Part shown: one piece after another, positions 54,151-64,000 of the stretch
Numbering within the stretch: the stretch's first letter is position 1
How the letters are laid out: every line of letters begins with the position of its first letter
Origin: Haliotis asinina
Lineage: Eukaryota > Mollusca > Gastropoda > Lepetellida > Haliotidae
Direction of reading: 5' to 3'
Assembly (NCBI RefSeq): GCF_037392515.1
Contig: NC_090283.1
Span: 24,740,249-24,804,248, forward strand
DNA: 64,000 nucleotides
Translations under genes and position numbers: made by a program
Notes under the pieces: generated by a model
What the model was told of the DNA's origin: nothing
Seen by the model: only the letters and a program-made list of their open reading frames with translations
Database searches by the model: none

Positions 54151-54294
54151 ATCTACTTTCAATATAATTCAAATCTCCAGATGTAAATTAACTTAGTCTT
54201 AGTCTTAGAAACATTTAATTATATCTCGGTGACATCGAAGACAGTCAGAACTGACTTGAAATACTGCACATAAATGAGTGAAGTTACTGACGAA
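54151..54294. other. Short unique spacer
   Basis: Between the microsatellite and a SINE copy; nothing recognised. Confidence 0.4.
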
Positions 54295-54482
54295 ACGATT
54301 GTAGAATTGGTCTTCTGCAACCCATGCTTGTCGTAAGAGGCGAGTGATGGGATCGGGTGGTCAGATTCGTAGATCGCGATCGATGTTTATGCTTCGATCC
54401 CTGAATTGTCTGGTTCGATTTTTCACTCAGTGCCGCCACATGATCGGGATATTGTTGAATGCACCTTAAAACTAAACTCACG
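54295..54482 (+). repeat. SINE-A copy, diverged
   Basis: AGAATTGGTCTTCTGCAACC, CATGCTTGTCGTAAGAGGCG, GATGGGATCGGGTGGTCAGA, CTTAAAACTAAACTCAC. Confidence 0.75.
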
Positions 54483-54529
54483 GATCCACTCTATGTCATC
54501 TGAAGCAAAGATCTGACTAGTAATACAAG

Positions 54530-57065
54530 CAATTTGTAATGTAAATCACAAGAGTTTAAACTGTAGTAGGGTCCACTAGGATCTGTGGTGTAGTACACGT
54601 CGACAGGGTCTAAACTGTAGGACAACTCACTTGGATCTGTGTAGTATACGTCACCTGGGTCTAAACTGTAGTGCAACCCACTTGGATCTGTTCTATAGTA
54701 CAATTCTCCGTGGTCTCTGCTGTAGTACAACCCACTAGGACCTGTGTAGTACAGCCTAATCTGTAGTACAAATCACTAGGGTCTAATCTGTAGTGCAAGT
54801 CACTAGGGTCTAATCTGCAGTACAAGGCTCTAGGGTGTAATTTGTGGTACAATTCATTAGGGTGAAATCTGTAGTACAATCCGCTAGGTTGTAATCTGTA
54901 GTACAATCCGTTACGGTGTGGTCTGTAGTACAATGTACTAAGGTCTAAGCTGTAGTCCAAGCCACTAGGGTCTAATCTGTGGTACAAGTCACTAGGTTGT
55001 AATTTGTAGTTCAAGTCGCTGTAGTGTAGTCTGTAGTACAATGTACTAAGGTCTAAGCTGTAGTCCAAGCCACTAGGGTCTAATCTGTGGTACGATCCAT
55101 GGGGGTCTAATCTGTAGTGCAAGCCTTTAAGGTGTAATCTGTAGTACAAGCCTCTAGGGTCTAATCTGTAGTATAATCCACTAGGTTGTAATCTGTAGTA
55201 CAATGCACTAAGGTCTAAGCTGTAGTACAAACCACTAGGGTGTAATCTGTAGTATAAGCCACTACGGTGTGATTAGAGGTAACATTCATCAGGGTGAAAT
55301 TCGTAGTAGAAGGCCGCTAGGGTGTAATCTGTAGTTCAAGGCATTAGAGTGTAGTAGAGAGTAGAGTGTACAAGTCGATGGGGAGTAACCTGTAGTACAA
55401 GCCACAAGGGTCTAATCTGTAGTACATGCCACATGCGTGTACTCTGTAGTACAAGCCACTAGGGTGTAATCTGCAGTACAAGCCACTAGGGAGTAATCTG
55501 TACTACAAGTCACTAGGGTGTAATCTGTACTACAAGGCACTAGGATGTAATCTGTAGCACAAGGCATTAGGGTGTAATCTGTAATTTAAGCCACTGGGGT
55601 GTAGTCTCTAGTACAAGCCACAAGGGTCTAATCTGTAGTACATGCCACTAGGGTGTAATCTGTTGTACAATGCACTAGGGTGTAATCTGTAGTATAAGCC
55701 GCTAGGGTGTAATCTGTAGTACAGGGCACCAGGATGTAATCGTGTAGCACAAGCCACTAGAGTGTAATCTGTAGTACATGCCAGTAGGTTGTAATCTGTA
55801 GTAGAAGCCACTAGGGTGTAATCTATAGTACAAGGCATTAGGGTGTAATCTGTAGTACAAGGCATTAAAGCCTAATCTGTAGTACATGCCACTAGGGTCT
55901 AATCTGTAGTATATGCCACTAGGTTGTAATCTGTAGTACAAGGCATTAGGACATAATCTGTAGTACAAGCCACTAGGGTCTAATCTACAGTACAAGCCTC
56001 TAGGCTGTAATCTGTCGTACAAGGCATTAGGGTATAATCTGTTGTACAAGGCATTGGGGTCTAATCTGTAGTACAAGGCATTAGGGTCTAATCAGTAGTA
56101 CAACCACTAGGGTCTAATCTGTAGTATATGCCACTAGGTTGTAATCTGTAGTACAAGGCATTAGGTCTAATCTGTAGAACAAGCCACTAGGGTATAATCT
56201 GTAGTACATGCCACTAGGATGCAATCTGTAGTACAAGCCTCTAGGGTCTAATCTGTAGTACAAGCCACCAGGTTGTAATCTATAGTAACGGCCGCTAGGG
56301 TGTAATCTGTACTACAAGCCACTAGGGTGTAATCTGTACTACAAGCCACTAGGGTGTAATCTGTAGTACAAGCCACTAGGGTGTAATCTGTAGTACATGC
56401 CACTAGGGTGTAATCTGTAGTACAATGCACTAGGGTCTAATCTGTAGTACACGCCACTAGGGTTTAATCTGTAGTACATGCCACTAGGATGTAATCTGTA
56501 CTACAAGCCACTAGGGTGTAATCTGTACTACAAGCCACTAAGGTGTAATCTGTAGTACAAGCCACTAGGGTGTAATCTGTAGTACATGCCACTAGGGTGT
56601 AATCTGTAGTACAATGCACTAGGGTCTAATCTGTAGTACACGCCACTAGGGTGTAATCTGTAGTACAAGCCACTAGGGTCTAATCTGTAGTACATGCCAG
56701 TAGGTTGTAATCTGTAGAACAAGCCACTAGGATGCAATCTGTAGTGCAAGCCTCGAGGGTCTAATCTGTAGCTCAAGCCACCAGGTTGTAATCTATAGTA
56801 AAAGCCGCTAGGGTGTAATTTGTAGTACAAGCCACAAGGGTGTAATCTGTAGTACATGGCATTAGGTCCTAATCTGTAGTACAAGCCTCTAGGGTGTAAT
56901 CTGAAGTACAAGGCATTAGGGTGTAATCGATAATACAAGACTCTAGGGTGTAGTAGAAGTCACTAGGGTGTAATCTGCAGTACAATTGACTTGGATCTAA
57001 CCTGTAGTACAATTCACTAGGGTCTAAACTGTAGGTAGACGTGACCGGGGGTCTAGCCTGTAGTA
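54530..57065 (-). repeat. 27-bp minisatellite, about 2.5 kb
   Basis: About 90 imperfect 27-bp units (GTAGTACAAGCCACTAGGGT plus GTAATCT). On the minus strand each unit gives nine codons (YYRLHPSGL, YYRLDPSAL and variants). Since 27 is divisible by three, frames stay open up to 189 codons. The array contains occasional indels and at least two higher-order segments: the stretch near 56,330-56,460 is repeated near 56,510-56,640. No start context, splice site or flanking coding sequence supports a gene. Confidence 0.9.
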
Positions 57066-59281
57066 CAAGCCACAATAATCCGATCTCTAAATTAACAATG
57101 GCCCATGGAAAACTATAACAAAAACGTCAATCTGGACAGTCCCAAAACCTTTTATTCCAGAAACATCCTTTCACAATATGTGCATTCATGTCAAACAGCT
57201 CACTGGTATTCTTTTGTAAATATTTATATAGCTGTATAGTTGTGAAGCATAAACATTATAACATATTTATGGACATTGCATGAGATAATGGACGTCGTGG
57301 GAACTGCCTCTCCAGAATCATACATGAAGTGGAATATCCTTCAGTTCACACCTAGTTCACTCAGATATCCAGGACTCGCAGCTCCTCCGTTTTAAAACGA
57401 TGCGTCCACTTTTCAATGTGCCGCTGAGGGCAAATCAAATGCTTTGTTACAAGCTAACCGGAACACGTCACGTGGTGTTTCTAAAAAGGCCGAATCGCCA
57501 GTTCTGATTGGTGACAATAACATATTTGATTGGCGTAAGAGTAAACTGACGTCTCCCAATCGTTAGTCAGCTCTCTTGAGGGACAATAGCAGAAGCGTAG
57601 TGATGACGATGGTTGACTGCAGAGTCAAAACCGGAACATCTGAGATACCTCGGAACTATCCATATTGCTGTTGATACATGCAGATGAAACAGTCAGCAGG
57701 GCTGCTCTCATAGAGAGAAATCAATACCTTCTGTAGATATCAATAACAAGAATGTGACAAAAATACAACAAACATACATCAACTTGTGATAAAATACAGC
57801 TTCATGGAATTTTACGAATTCGACAAAATACATTTCGTCATCGTGATTTGTGCTTCGTGTTTGTCCATACAAACGTAACAATACTGAGGAGCAATACTTC
57901 CCTACCCTTACAGCTGAATACGCTTTGTATAATCGCATCCTGACTTGCTCCAGGATCTGCTGATCGCCGGTTCTAATATCTGACTTTTCCTGATATATTG
58001 TTAAAAACTTCTGTCGGACCCAGACTTGAGCAAGCCTAAAAGATCAATAGCTACAAGAAACGCCTCTAATGAAAAAAAAGCGTCCCCTCACACGAACCCC
58101 CAAATCTCAAATTTTGACAGTAAACTTTACTACAACGATCACGTGTCCAACACGTTAAGCGTGTGTCTCAGTATGACACGCCATTAACGATTATAATGCC
58201 TACAATGCAGACAGAATGCATCCTGGTCAAGTTTCATGACAATATGACAACATGATCAATCTTCAACTTCGTAAGAACTACAGCATTTGACATGCGAATA
58301 ATGAATATTCGTGAGAGCTTTCACGAACTTGCCACATGAAAAAGAGGTATTCATTATTAACAAAAACGTAACAACTCTGAACCTGATTCGATCAACTAAC
58401 ATACTAACTCATCTCCAACACTCAGACTAACAATCACTCTGTGACAACATACAAACATAACACAAACACAACATACAAATATATATGCTCATATATGTAT
58501 ATAAAAGTATCCAAAACATATATCTGCGTAGCTCGCGCAACGGGTAATCATAGATCCATCGGCGCATCTCGTTATGAACTTGTGAAGGGCGTTAGGGGCA
58601 ATAACTCTTCCCATCGGGTGACAATGTTCAGGGTTAACTCAAGTTCACCACACGGTTTCATAATCAATGATCCATATTTCTTTACGCCCTTGGCTTGAAT
58701 ATTCCAGAAAATGTAATTCAGTGTCCGCTTCATTTAAAGCAGGGCTACTTTTTAAGGCATCCACTGATTCACGTCACTGGTGTCCAATGGTGTCTGTTGG
58801 TATGTCACACCGCAGTATGAAATATAAGACAGGTCGATACGGCTTAACGCTCTTCATTAAAATGAAAAAAAAAACACAAAAAAAACCCCCCAAAAACAAA
58901 AACAACAACCCCCCCCCCAAAAAAAACAAACAAAAACAAAACAAACAAAACACCCCTCAATATTTGTTTGTTTGTATCTTGAGATTTAGTCAGATATGTG
59001 ACAGCCGTTCTCTCTTTGACGGGCAACATATACAAATATTCCGTCGACTGACGTGACGTACTAATTGAATACATGAAGGTCACATGACAAAAAGGTGAAG
59101 GCATGAGGCGCTCTATGCACATATTGCGCACATATCACAAGGGCAACACAACGTATCATTTGTGAAGGCATAATGGTCCAGAGAAATATTCCATTCACTG
59201 ACAACATCCAATTGCAGAGAGGCAGGACATCAGCTGAAGGCCACGATGATGGAAGACACGATGTGCTCACAAAATATTTCT
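57066..59281. other. 3' flank of the transporter gene; no other gene
   Basis: Probably includes the 3' UTR of the minus-strand transporter gene. A low-complexity A/C run lies at 58,862-58,950. Its polyadenylation site could not be fixed. Short frames on both strands have no support. Confidence 0.4.
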
Positions 59282-62200
59282 TCATGTCGTTGTTGGTGTT
59301 TCCAGTATTTCCCCAATCTCGGTCTCCGACTTGACGTGGCGACCGTACTCGATGTCCCTCGCGCTCACGCCGTCTCTCATGTACTGATAGCGCTGAACAC
59401 ACGGGATAAAGAACAGCATCAGTCCACTGACGGCGATCATGGCACCGTTCACGTGAAATGATATGTCGTAACTTCCGGTCCAGTCATACATCCAACCTGA
59501 AAAAAAGTCTCAGTTAGAGCATAGCATATGCAGTTGTCCACCTATATTTCATGTAAGTTAGAATTTGAGCATTTCTTCATTTTTATGGAATTTTACTGAA
59601 ATGTTGCGGTAATCTAAGACCAGAATAAAAACACTGACTGTGAAGAAAACAAAATTCCATATATCCGTTATTATTATTCAGTGTTACCGTTTTATAATCC
59701 ACAGAATATAACGAATACAGCTTTACATATCGCCAACGACAAGGGACATAACTCTCACAGGTACACTAGTCACTGGTCACATTGCATGTCTGTTCTCATT
59801 GCTAGTTAAATGTAACTAGGAAATAATTATGGAAGTGCAGTCACATCTGTATATCCTTTGTTCATGGTATGGAGCTGAAATGGACCCTGGCAATCCTAAT
59901 AATAATAGTAATAATAATGATGATGATGGGGCGGTGGGGTAGCCTAGTGGTAAAAGCATTCGCTCGTTACGCCGAGGACCCGGGTTCGATTCCCCACATG
60001 GGTACATTGTGTGAGGCCCATTTTCTGATGTCCCCCGCCGTGATATCGCTGGAATATTGCTAAAAGCGGCGTAAAACCAAACTCACTCACTCACTCACTA
60101 ATAATAATGATAATAATAGCAACAGGCCTACCAGTGTCGAGTTCTTCAGTCAAATAGATATGGTAATGTGATAATCATAACGCCATTGATCAAATTAATC
60201 TCTCTCCAAGTCAATTTCCTCCGCCTTTACATCAAACCTATTATCTATTTGACCTCCAAAATGACCCTTTTACTAACCTGCCAGGGGGGGTCCGATGAAC
60301 GTAGCGGCCCCTTGAAACAACAGCAGGAGGCCGAAGGAGTTGGTCAGGTGGTCCAATCCCAAAAGGTCAACAAGGACGACAGAGGTCAAGGACACGTAAA
60401 CGCCTGTGGACGGAAGAAACACCAGTAGGTAATTGACAAAGAATATGTTGATGAAAGTTAAAGTCCATGCATTGCATTTGTTTGTGCGAATAACTGTCAC
60501 CCTCTTATGTGGGATTAAGGTCACCGACTTACATTGGTCAAGGTCACGAATTATGCAATTTAAACAAAATGTAAGTGATAAAGTAAATTATACTTGTCAA
60601 AATACATGCATCACATCTACATCTAGTTTGTGACCGCAGCCATACAGCTGAAATATTGCTGAGTGAGGTGTAAAAATAAACTCACTCACACTAGTTTGTT
60701 ATTACGAAGGTCACCAGGGTTTGTAGGTCAAGGTCACGAATGACGCCGGCTTGAAACCACAGGTCTAAGCGTTGAACTTACAGATTATGGTGACATTTGA
60801 TATATATATTGATAAGGGGGTGGGCTAGCCTAGTGTTTAAAGCGTTAAATACGTCTAGCCGTGATATTATTAAAAGCGGCGTAAAAGCATACTCATTCAC
60901 TCACTCCAAATCCGATATGGGAGACCATGGGATCAGGAAAATCGTTTAAAGGGACAGGCACAGAGCTACGGTTACCAAAGGTTATTTCGGACTTGCAATT
61001 CTTTAAAGTGAATCCTCCCAAAACCTATATCACACTTTTTGTAAAACACATCCCGCTCCGAATACATATATTATCAGTTTCATGTTACCCGCCTTCCCAG
61101 GAACTTATAATAGATAACCATTCCCCTTTATACCTCTAAACATGTTTTCATTCTATGTACCATTTATCATTCAGACTATTTCCAGGAATCAGACCAAAAA
61201 TCAATCAATCCTGATCCGCATATGACACAGTTAACAGTTTAACAAGGTAAGGTGTCACTGTCACTGTATTCATGTGGATGGTTAGGGCCCCAAACAGGCA
61301 ATGACAGACCCCCAACATGGATAACATAAAAGCGATGGCCATAATCACGGAATCTCTTCCAGCTGATGAATGGTAATGACTGTCTGTAAATGAGGGTCGT
61401 CAGCCCAGGCCTTTTAGAGCAGGAGCCTTGGGACCATTGGAGCAGTTCCGTGACCGTTAAGGCTATTACAGAGCTATAAAAGCTCTTGGTCGTTTGACGC
61501 ATACATCAGGTTACATAAAATAATGACCTTTTCCGCAAGGAGGCTTTGTCGTTATAATCAATCATGCCTTGATAGACTTTGGTTTTTGTATGAGGTAATC
61601 AGTTGCTCTCGAACGTCTCTTCTAAACAGGGTTTGTCGATCCAACATAAGATATGCCTCTTGTTCTCTGTCGCTCGTATGATCTTATAATCGTGATGATG
61701 CGTGTCGTGTTATATCACAGACGCTTGTGTCATTGCGAGGATTAAAGATATTTTCAAAAAGATAATGAACATTTCGAGATGACCCCCGATTTGTACCACA
61801 GTACGATATGTCACAGTGCAATATGTCTAGAAATATTGCACTGTGAAGCTTTTCAAGTCGGGTGTCATCTCAAAATTTCCATATTTTAAAAAAATAAAAG
61901 CCTTTAATCCTAGCAATGACACGAGCGCCTGTGTGTGATACAGGCACTACGTCAGTATCTATCGTGTGACAATGACACTACGTCAGTCTCTACCGTGTAA
62001 TATAGGCACAACGTTGGTGTCTACCGTCTGCAACAGACACTACGATAGTGTCTGCCGTATGATATACTCTACGTTAGTATCTACAATGTGATATAGACAC
62101 TATGTCTCAGGAGTGTATTACACTCTACTTCAGTATCTAGCGTGTAATATAGACAGGTGTAATGTCAGCAACCAATGGTTGTCATAAAAAGGCGACTATG

Positions 62201-64000
62201 CTTGTCGTAAGAGGCGACTAACGGGATCGGGTGGTCAGGATCGCTGACTTGGTTGACACATGTCATCGGTTCCCACTTGTGCAGATCGATGCTCATGTTG
62301 TTGGTCACTGGATTGTCTGGACCAGACTCGACTATTTACAGACCGCCGCCATATAGCTGGAATATTGCTGAGTGCGGTGTAAAACTAAACTCACTCACTC
62401 ACTCACTCACTCTAAGGTGTAATGACTGTCTACGCTACTGTATGACACAATCACCATGTCCGTGACTACCGTATGGTATAACAGCATGTACGTCAATGTC
62501 TAGAGTCCGATGCTATCTCAATCGTGATAACTCCTATGTGTCGTCACAACATGGCAGAGACAGTGCCGATGCGACGTAAAACTTCAGACTGAACTAATGA
62601 AACTGATAAATCCGTCTGTCTGAAACCGATAAGTCCTCTTAGTTGATACCATTGTTAATCTGTGTCCTCATTGTGACCACACATACCCAATGCAATATAT
62701 TATCACAACATCGGATCTGTTCGCTTCCAGCATGCACCAAGCGGGCGGATACAGCGCTTCATAATTAATCATCACTATTACTAGTACTATTATTATTATT
62801 ATCAAGAAAAAAAAATGAATGGCCAGATACTCACCAATGAAGACCCCGAAGCAAGCAGCATATACAATCAACAAGGGATAACTTCCTCCACAGAAAGGAC
62901 TCAGTGCAGTTGCGACGCCGCAGATAGTCAGCGCAGAGTTGTACAGCGCAAGACGGTTCACGCCCTTCCGGTCTGACAGCCAGCCGAAGATGACCCTGCC
63001 GACAGTGTTGGCGATGCCGATAACGGACAACAGAAATGCAGCATTGTGTGTCTCAACTCCTGACTCTATAGCACGATCTGGGAGGTAGATGAAAGGCATG
63101 TTGAATCCAATACTCGTCAAAAAATTTGAAATGGCGAACAGTAGAAACACGAGATTTTTCAGAAGGGAGAAGGACAGCATTTCTTTCATAGCGTCCCGGA
63201 ATTCAGGCGACGGCTTAAACACGCCGCAGCATTTGCCGTTGTCGTCGTCTACGGCCTCGGGGATGGAGGTGATGCTTGCAATGTAGACGTCATGATGAGA
63301 GCGATACATTGGGATGTTCTGCAAGCTTGCGCTGTAAAATATGTCCTTGCGGTATAGCAAACCGGAATTTGCGCCCGCAGACGTCTGCCTGTGGTATCTT
63401 TGGGGGTCAAGGTAGTCAGGAGACCCTACTGGGGAGGCCGACTTTGCTCTTCCGTTTTGAACTCTGTGCAACGCGCCGTCACTACGAGCCAAGTCGGCAA
63501 TTCTGGGAGAGTCAATTGTGCTTCCTTTGGGATTGGCAAGTTCCCTGTTGCTGTTGAAAATGCGGTTCATTTCAATTTCTCTTCCAGGTAGGATCAATCT
63601 GTCGAGATTCGGATTGGGCCTTGGTGAGATGAGAGCCTCGCTTTCATCTTTACCATTCACTTCCGTTTTACTGTCATACTTCCGGCTTTCTTTCTCTTCA
63701 TTTTCTAAAATGTCTTTCGCCTCTTTTTCCAATTTTTCCAGCAGTTCATCTGTCTTTTTCTTGTTTTTATTTTCAAGAGGTCTAAATAAGGCTCCACAAA
63801 CAACAACATTTAGAATCAGTCCAGCTTGGATGAGAATCGTTCCTTTCCAGCCGAATTCGTCGATCAACCATTTTGTAAAAGGTGCAAGAATAAATGTTCC
63901 GAATCCGGATCCACAAACCGCCAAACCGGTTGCAAATGCTCTCTTCTTCTCAAAGTAGTTGGCGACGGAGACAATAGCTGGGAGATATATGAGCCCGAAG
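59282..64000 (-). CDS. SLC16/monocarboxylate-transporter-like protein, last three exons (partial)
   Basis: The exons are >64000-62835, 60403-60278 and 59496-59282. The donors are CATTG|GTGAGT and GGCAG|GTTAGT; the acceptors are CGTCCACAG|GC and TTTTTTTCAG|GT. Both joins are phase 1 and keep one frame for about 502 codons to TGA. The gene continues past the window on its 5' side. Major-facilitator transporter of the plasma membrane, moving monocarboxylates or related solutes (family knowledge). It begins in TM4 ([20 protein letters not shown]), with TM5-6 next ([16 protein letters not shown]). A long charged, Ser-rich cytoplasmic loop of about 180 residues follows, then TM7-10 ([36 protein letters not shown]). 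Exon 2 gives TM11 ([20 protein letters not shown]) and exon 3 TM12 ([20 protein letters not shown]) with a short tail. The TM8 Arg of the MCT1 Asp/Arg pair is kept but the Asp is Asn, as in the MCT9/12/14-type branch, so the substrate is not predictable. Confidence 0.9.
59497..60277 (-). other. Transporter gene intron, with a SINE-B
   Basis: Phase 1 intron between the last two exons. Apart from the SINE-B copy and ATA/ATG trinucleotide runs it looks unique. Confidence 0.75.
59931..60100 (+). repeat. SINE-B copy, best preserved
   Basis: The A box TAGCCTAGTGG and B box GGTTCGATTCC both match the pol III consensus. The tRNA-like head is followed by GTGAGGCCCATTTTCTGATG, CCCCCGCCGTGATATCG, CTGGAATATTGCTAAAAGCG and (CTCA)n. 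TAATAATAATGAT-type sequence occurs on both sides, fitting a target duplication in an ATA-rich site. It is opposite in orientation to the transporter gene. Confidence 0.9.
60628..60690 (+). repeat. SINE-A tail scrap
   Basis: GTGACCGCAGCCATACAGCT, GAAATATTGCTGAGTGAGGT, then CTCACTCACA. Only the 3' end is present. Confidence 0.65.
60818..60905 (+). repeat. SINE-B, body deleted
   Basis: GGGTGGGCTAGCCTAGTGTT head with A box; then CTAGCCGTGATATTATTAAA and GCGGCGTAAAAGCATACTCA tail. The B box and most of the body are missing. Confidence 0.65.
61716..61933. repeat. Foldback element in transporter intron
   Basis: A 218-bp imperfect palindrome. Outer arms pair CACAGACGCTTGTGTCATTG with the reverse complement of CAATGACACGAGCGCCTGTG. 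Middle arms pair GAGATGACCCCCGATTTG with CAAGTCGGGTGTCATCTC. The centre is a perfect 14-bp pair (61,811-61,824 TCACAGTGCAATAT; 61,833-61,846 ATATTGCACTGTGA) around an 8-base loop. MITE-like or capable of forming a long hairpin RNA. Confidence 0.75.
61934..62530. repeat. Degenerate ~31-bp minisatellite split by a SINE
   Basis: Loose units of GTGTGATACAGGCACTACGT, CAGTATCTATC type occupy 61,934-62,154. They appear again after the SINE from 62,415 (GTGTAATGACTGTCTACGCT, then ATGTACGTCAATGTCTAGAG). The SINE-A at 62,165-62,414 interrupts the array. Confidence 0.65.
62165..62414 (+). repeat. SINE-A copy with 10-bp target duplication
   Basis: Runs from TCAGCAACCAATGGTTGTCA to GTAAAACTAAACTCACTCAC and the CTCA tail. 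AGGTGTAATG lies immediately left (62,155-62,164) and right (62,415-62,424), with the tail and a few bases before it. This is the clearest evidence in the window that SINE-A moves by retroposition. Confidence 0.9.

Larger units (their letters stand above)
60404..62834 (-). other. Transporter gene intron, repeat-rich
   Basis: 2.4-kb phase 1 intron holding SINE scraps, a foldback element, a minisatellite and a full SINE-A. The rest shows no gene. Confidence 0.75.

Noticed and set aside
53933-54196. Cys/Val/Met-Tyr-rich and His/Thr-rich reading frames
   Set aside because: Translations of GT/GTAT microsatellites; the same applies to frames at 99-481, 7437-7746, 10,873-11,058, 17,375-17,661 and 42,573-42,873.
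59931-60003. A functional tRNA gene at the SINE-B head
   Set aside because: The A and B boxes are good, but the sequence continues into the SINE body and tail, stems do not fold cleanly and many related copies exist.

Overview
Eukaryotic, almost certainly molluscan DNA, most likely abalone (Haliotis) or a close gastropod. The reasons are intron-bearing genes with GT/AG junctions, C1q-domain secreted proteins with coiled-coil stems (a family greatly expanded in molluscs), and more than 35 copies of SINE-like repeats ending in a (CTCA)n tail that I recall from abalone microsatellite flanks. The genus is recalled, not checked.

Layout. 1-16 kb is gene-poor: SINE copies, microsatellites, two minisatellites (4.6-5.1 and 7.8-8.9 kb) and one possible orphan exon (9319-9444, minus). 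17.1-18.4 kb and 29.3-30.8 kb hold two tandem paralogues, each with a signal-peptide/coiled-coil exon and a C1q-domain exon joined in phase 1. Between them lie a 5'-truncated CR1-like LINE (19.7-20.6), a 3.8-kb unit with inverted ends (20,971-24,798) that contains a second LINE on the minus strand, and a Tigger/pogo remnant (25.1-25.6). A decayed Tc1 transposase lies at 32 kb and a minisatellite at 33.8-34.5 kb.

35,014-41,914 is a 6.9-kb unit with matching inverted ends and a 5-6 bp flanking duplication. It carries a diverged internal duplication, a nested 594-bp MITE and a 250-bp tandem array, and it is the least explained structure here. 45.5-48.0 kb encodes the main part of a six-finger C2H2 zinc-finger protein (minus) whose C-terminus carries a 33-residue tandem repeat. 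50,394-51,687 is a Tc1 transposon that looks complete (328-aa DD34E transposase, matching ends, TA duplication). 54.5-57.1 kb is a 27-bp minisatellite. 59.3-64.0 kb holds the last three exons of an SLC16/MCT-type transporter (minus) that runs off the window end; its introns contain SINEs, a foldback element and a minisatellite.

There is no operon-like organisation. The four host genes look unrelated in function apart from the two C1q paralogues. Most of the sequence is mobile or tandemly repeated DNA, with clear nesting (SINE in SINE, SINE in minisatellite, LINE in TIR element, MITE in TIR element) and one likely case where a SINE tail supplies a host splice acceptor.
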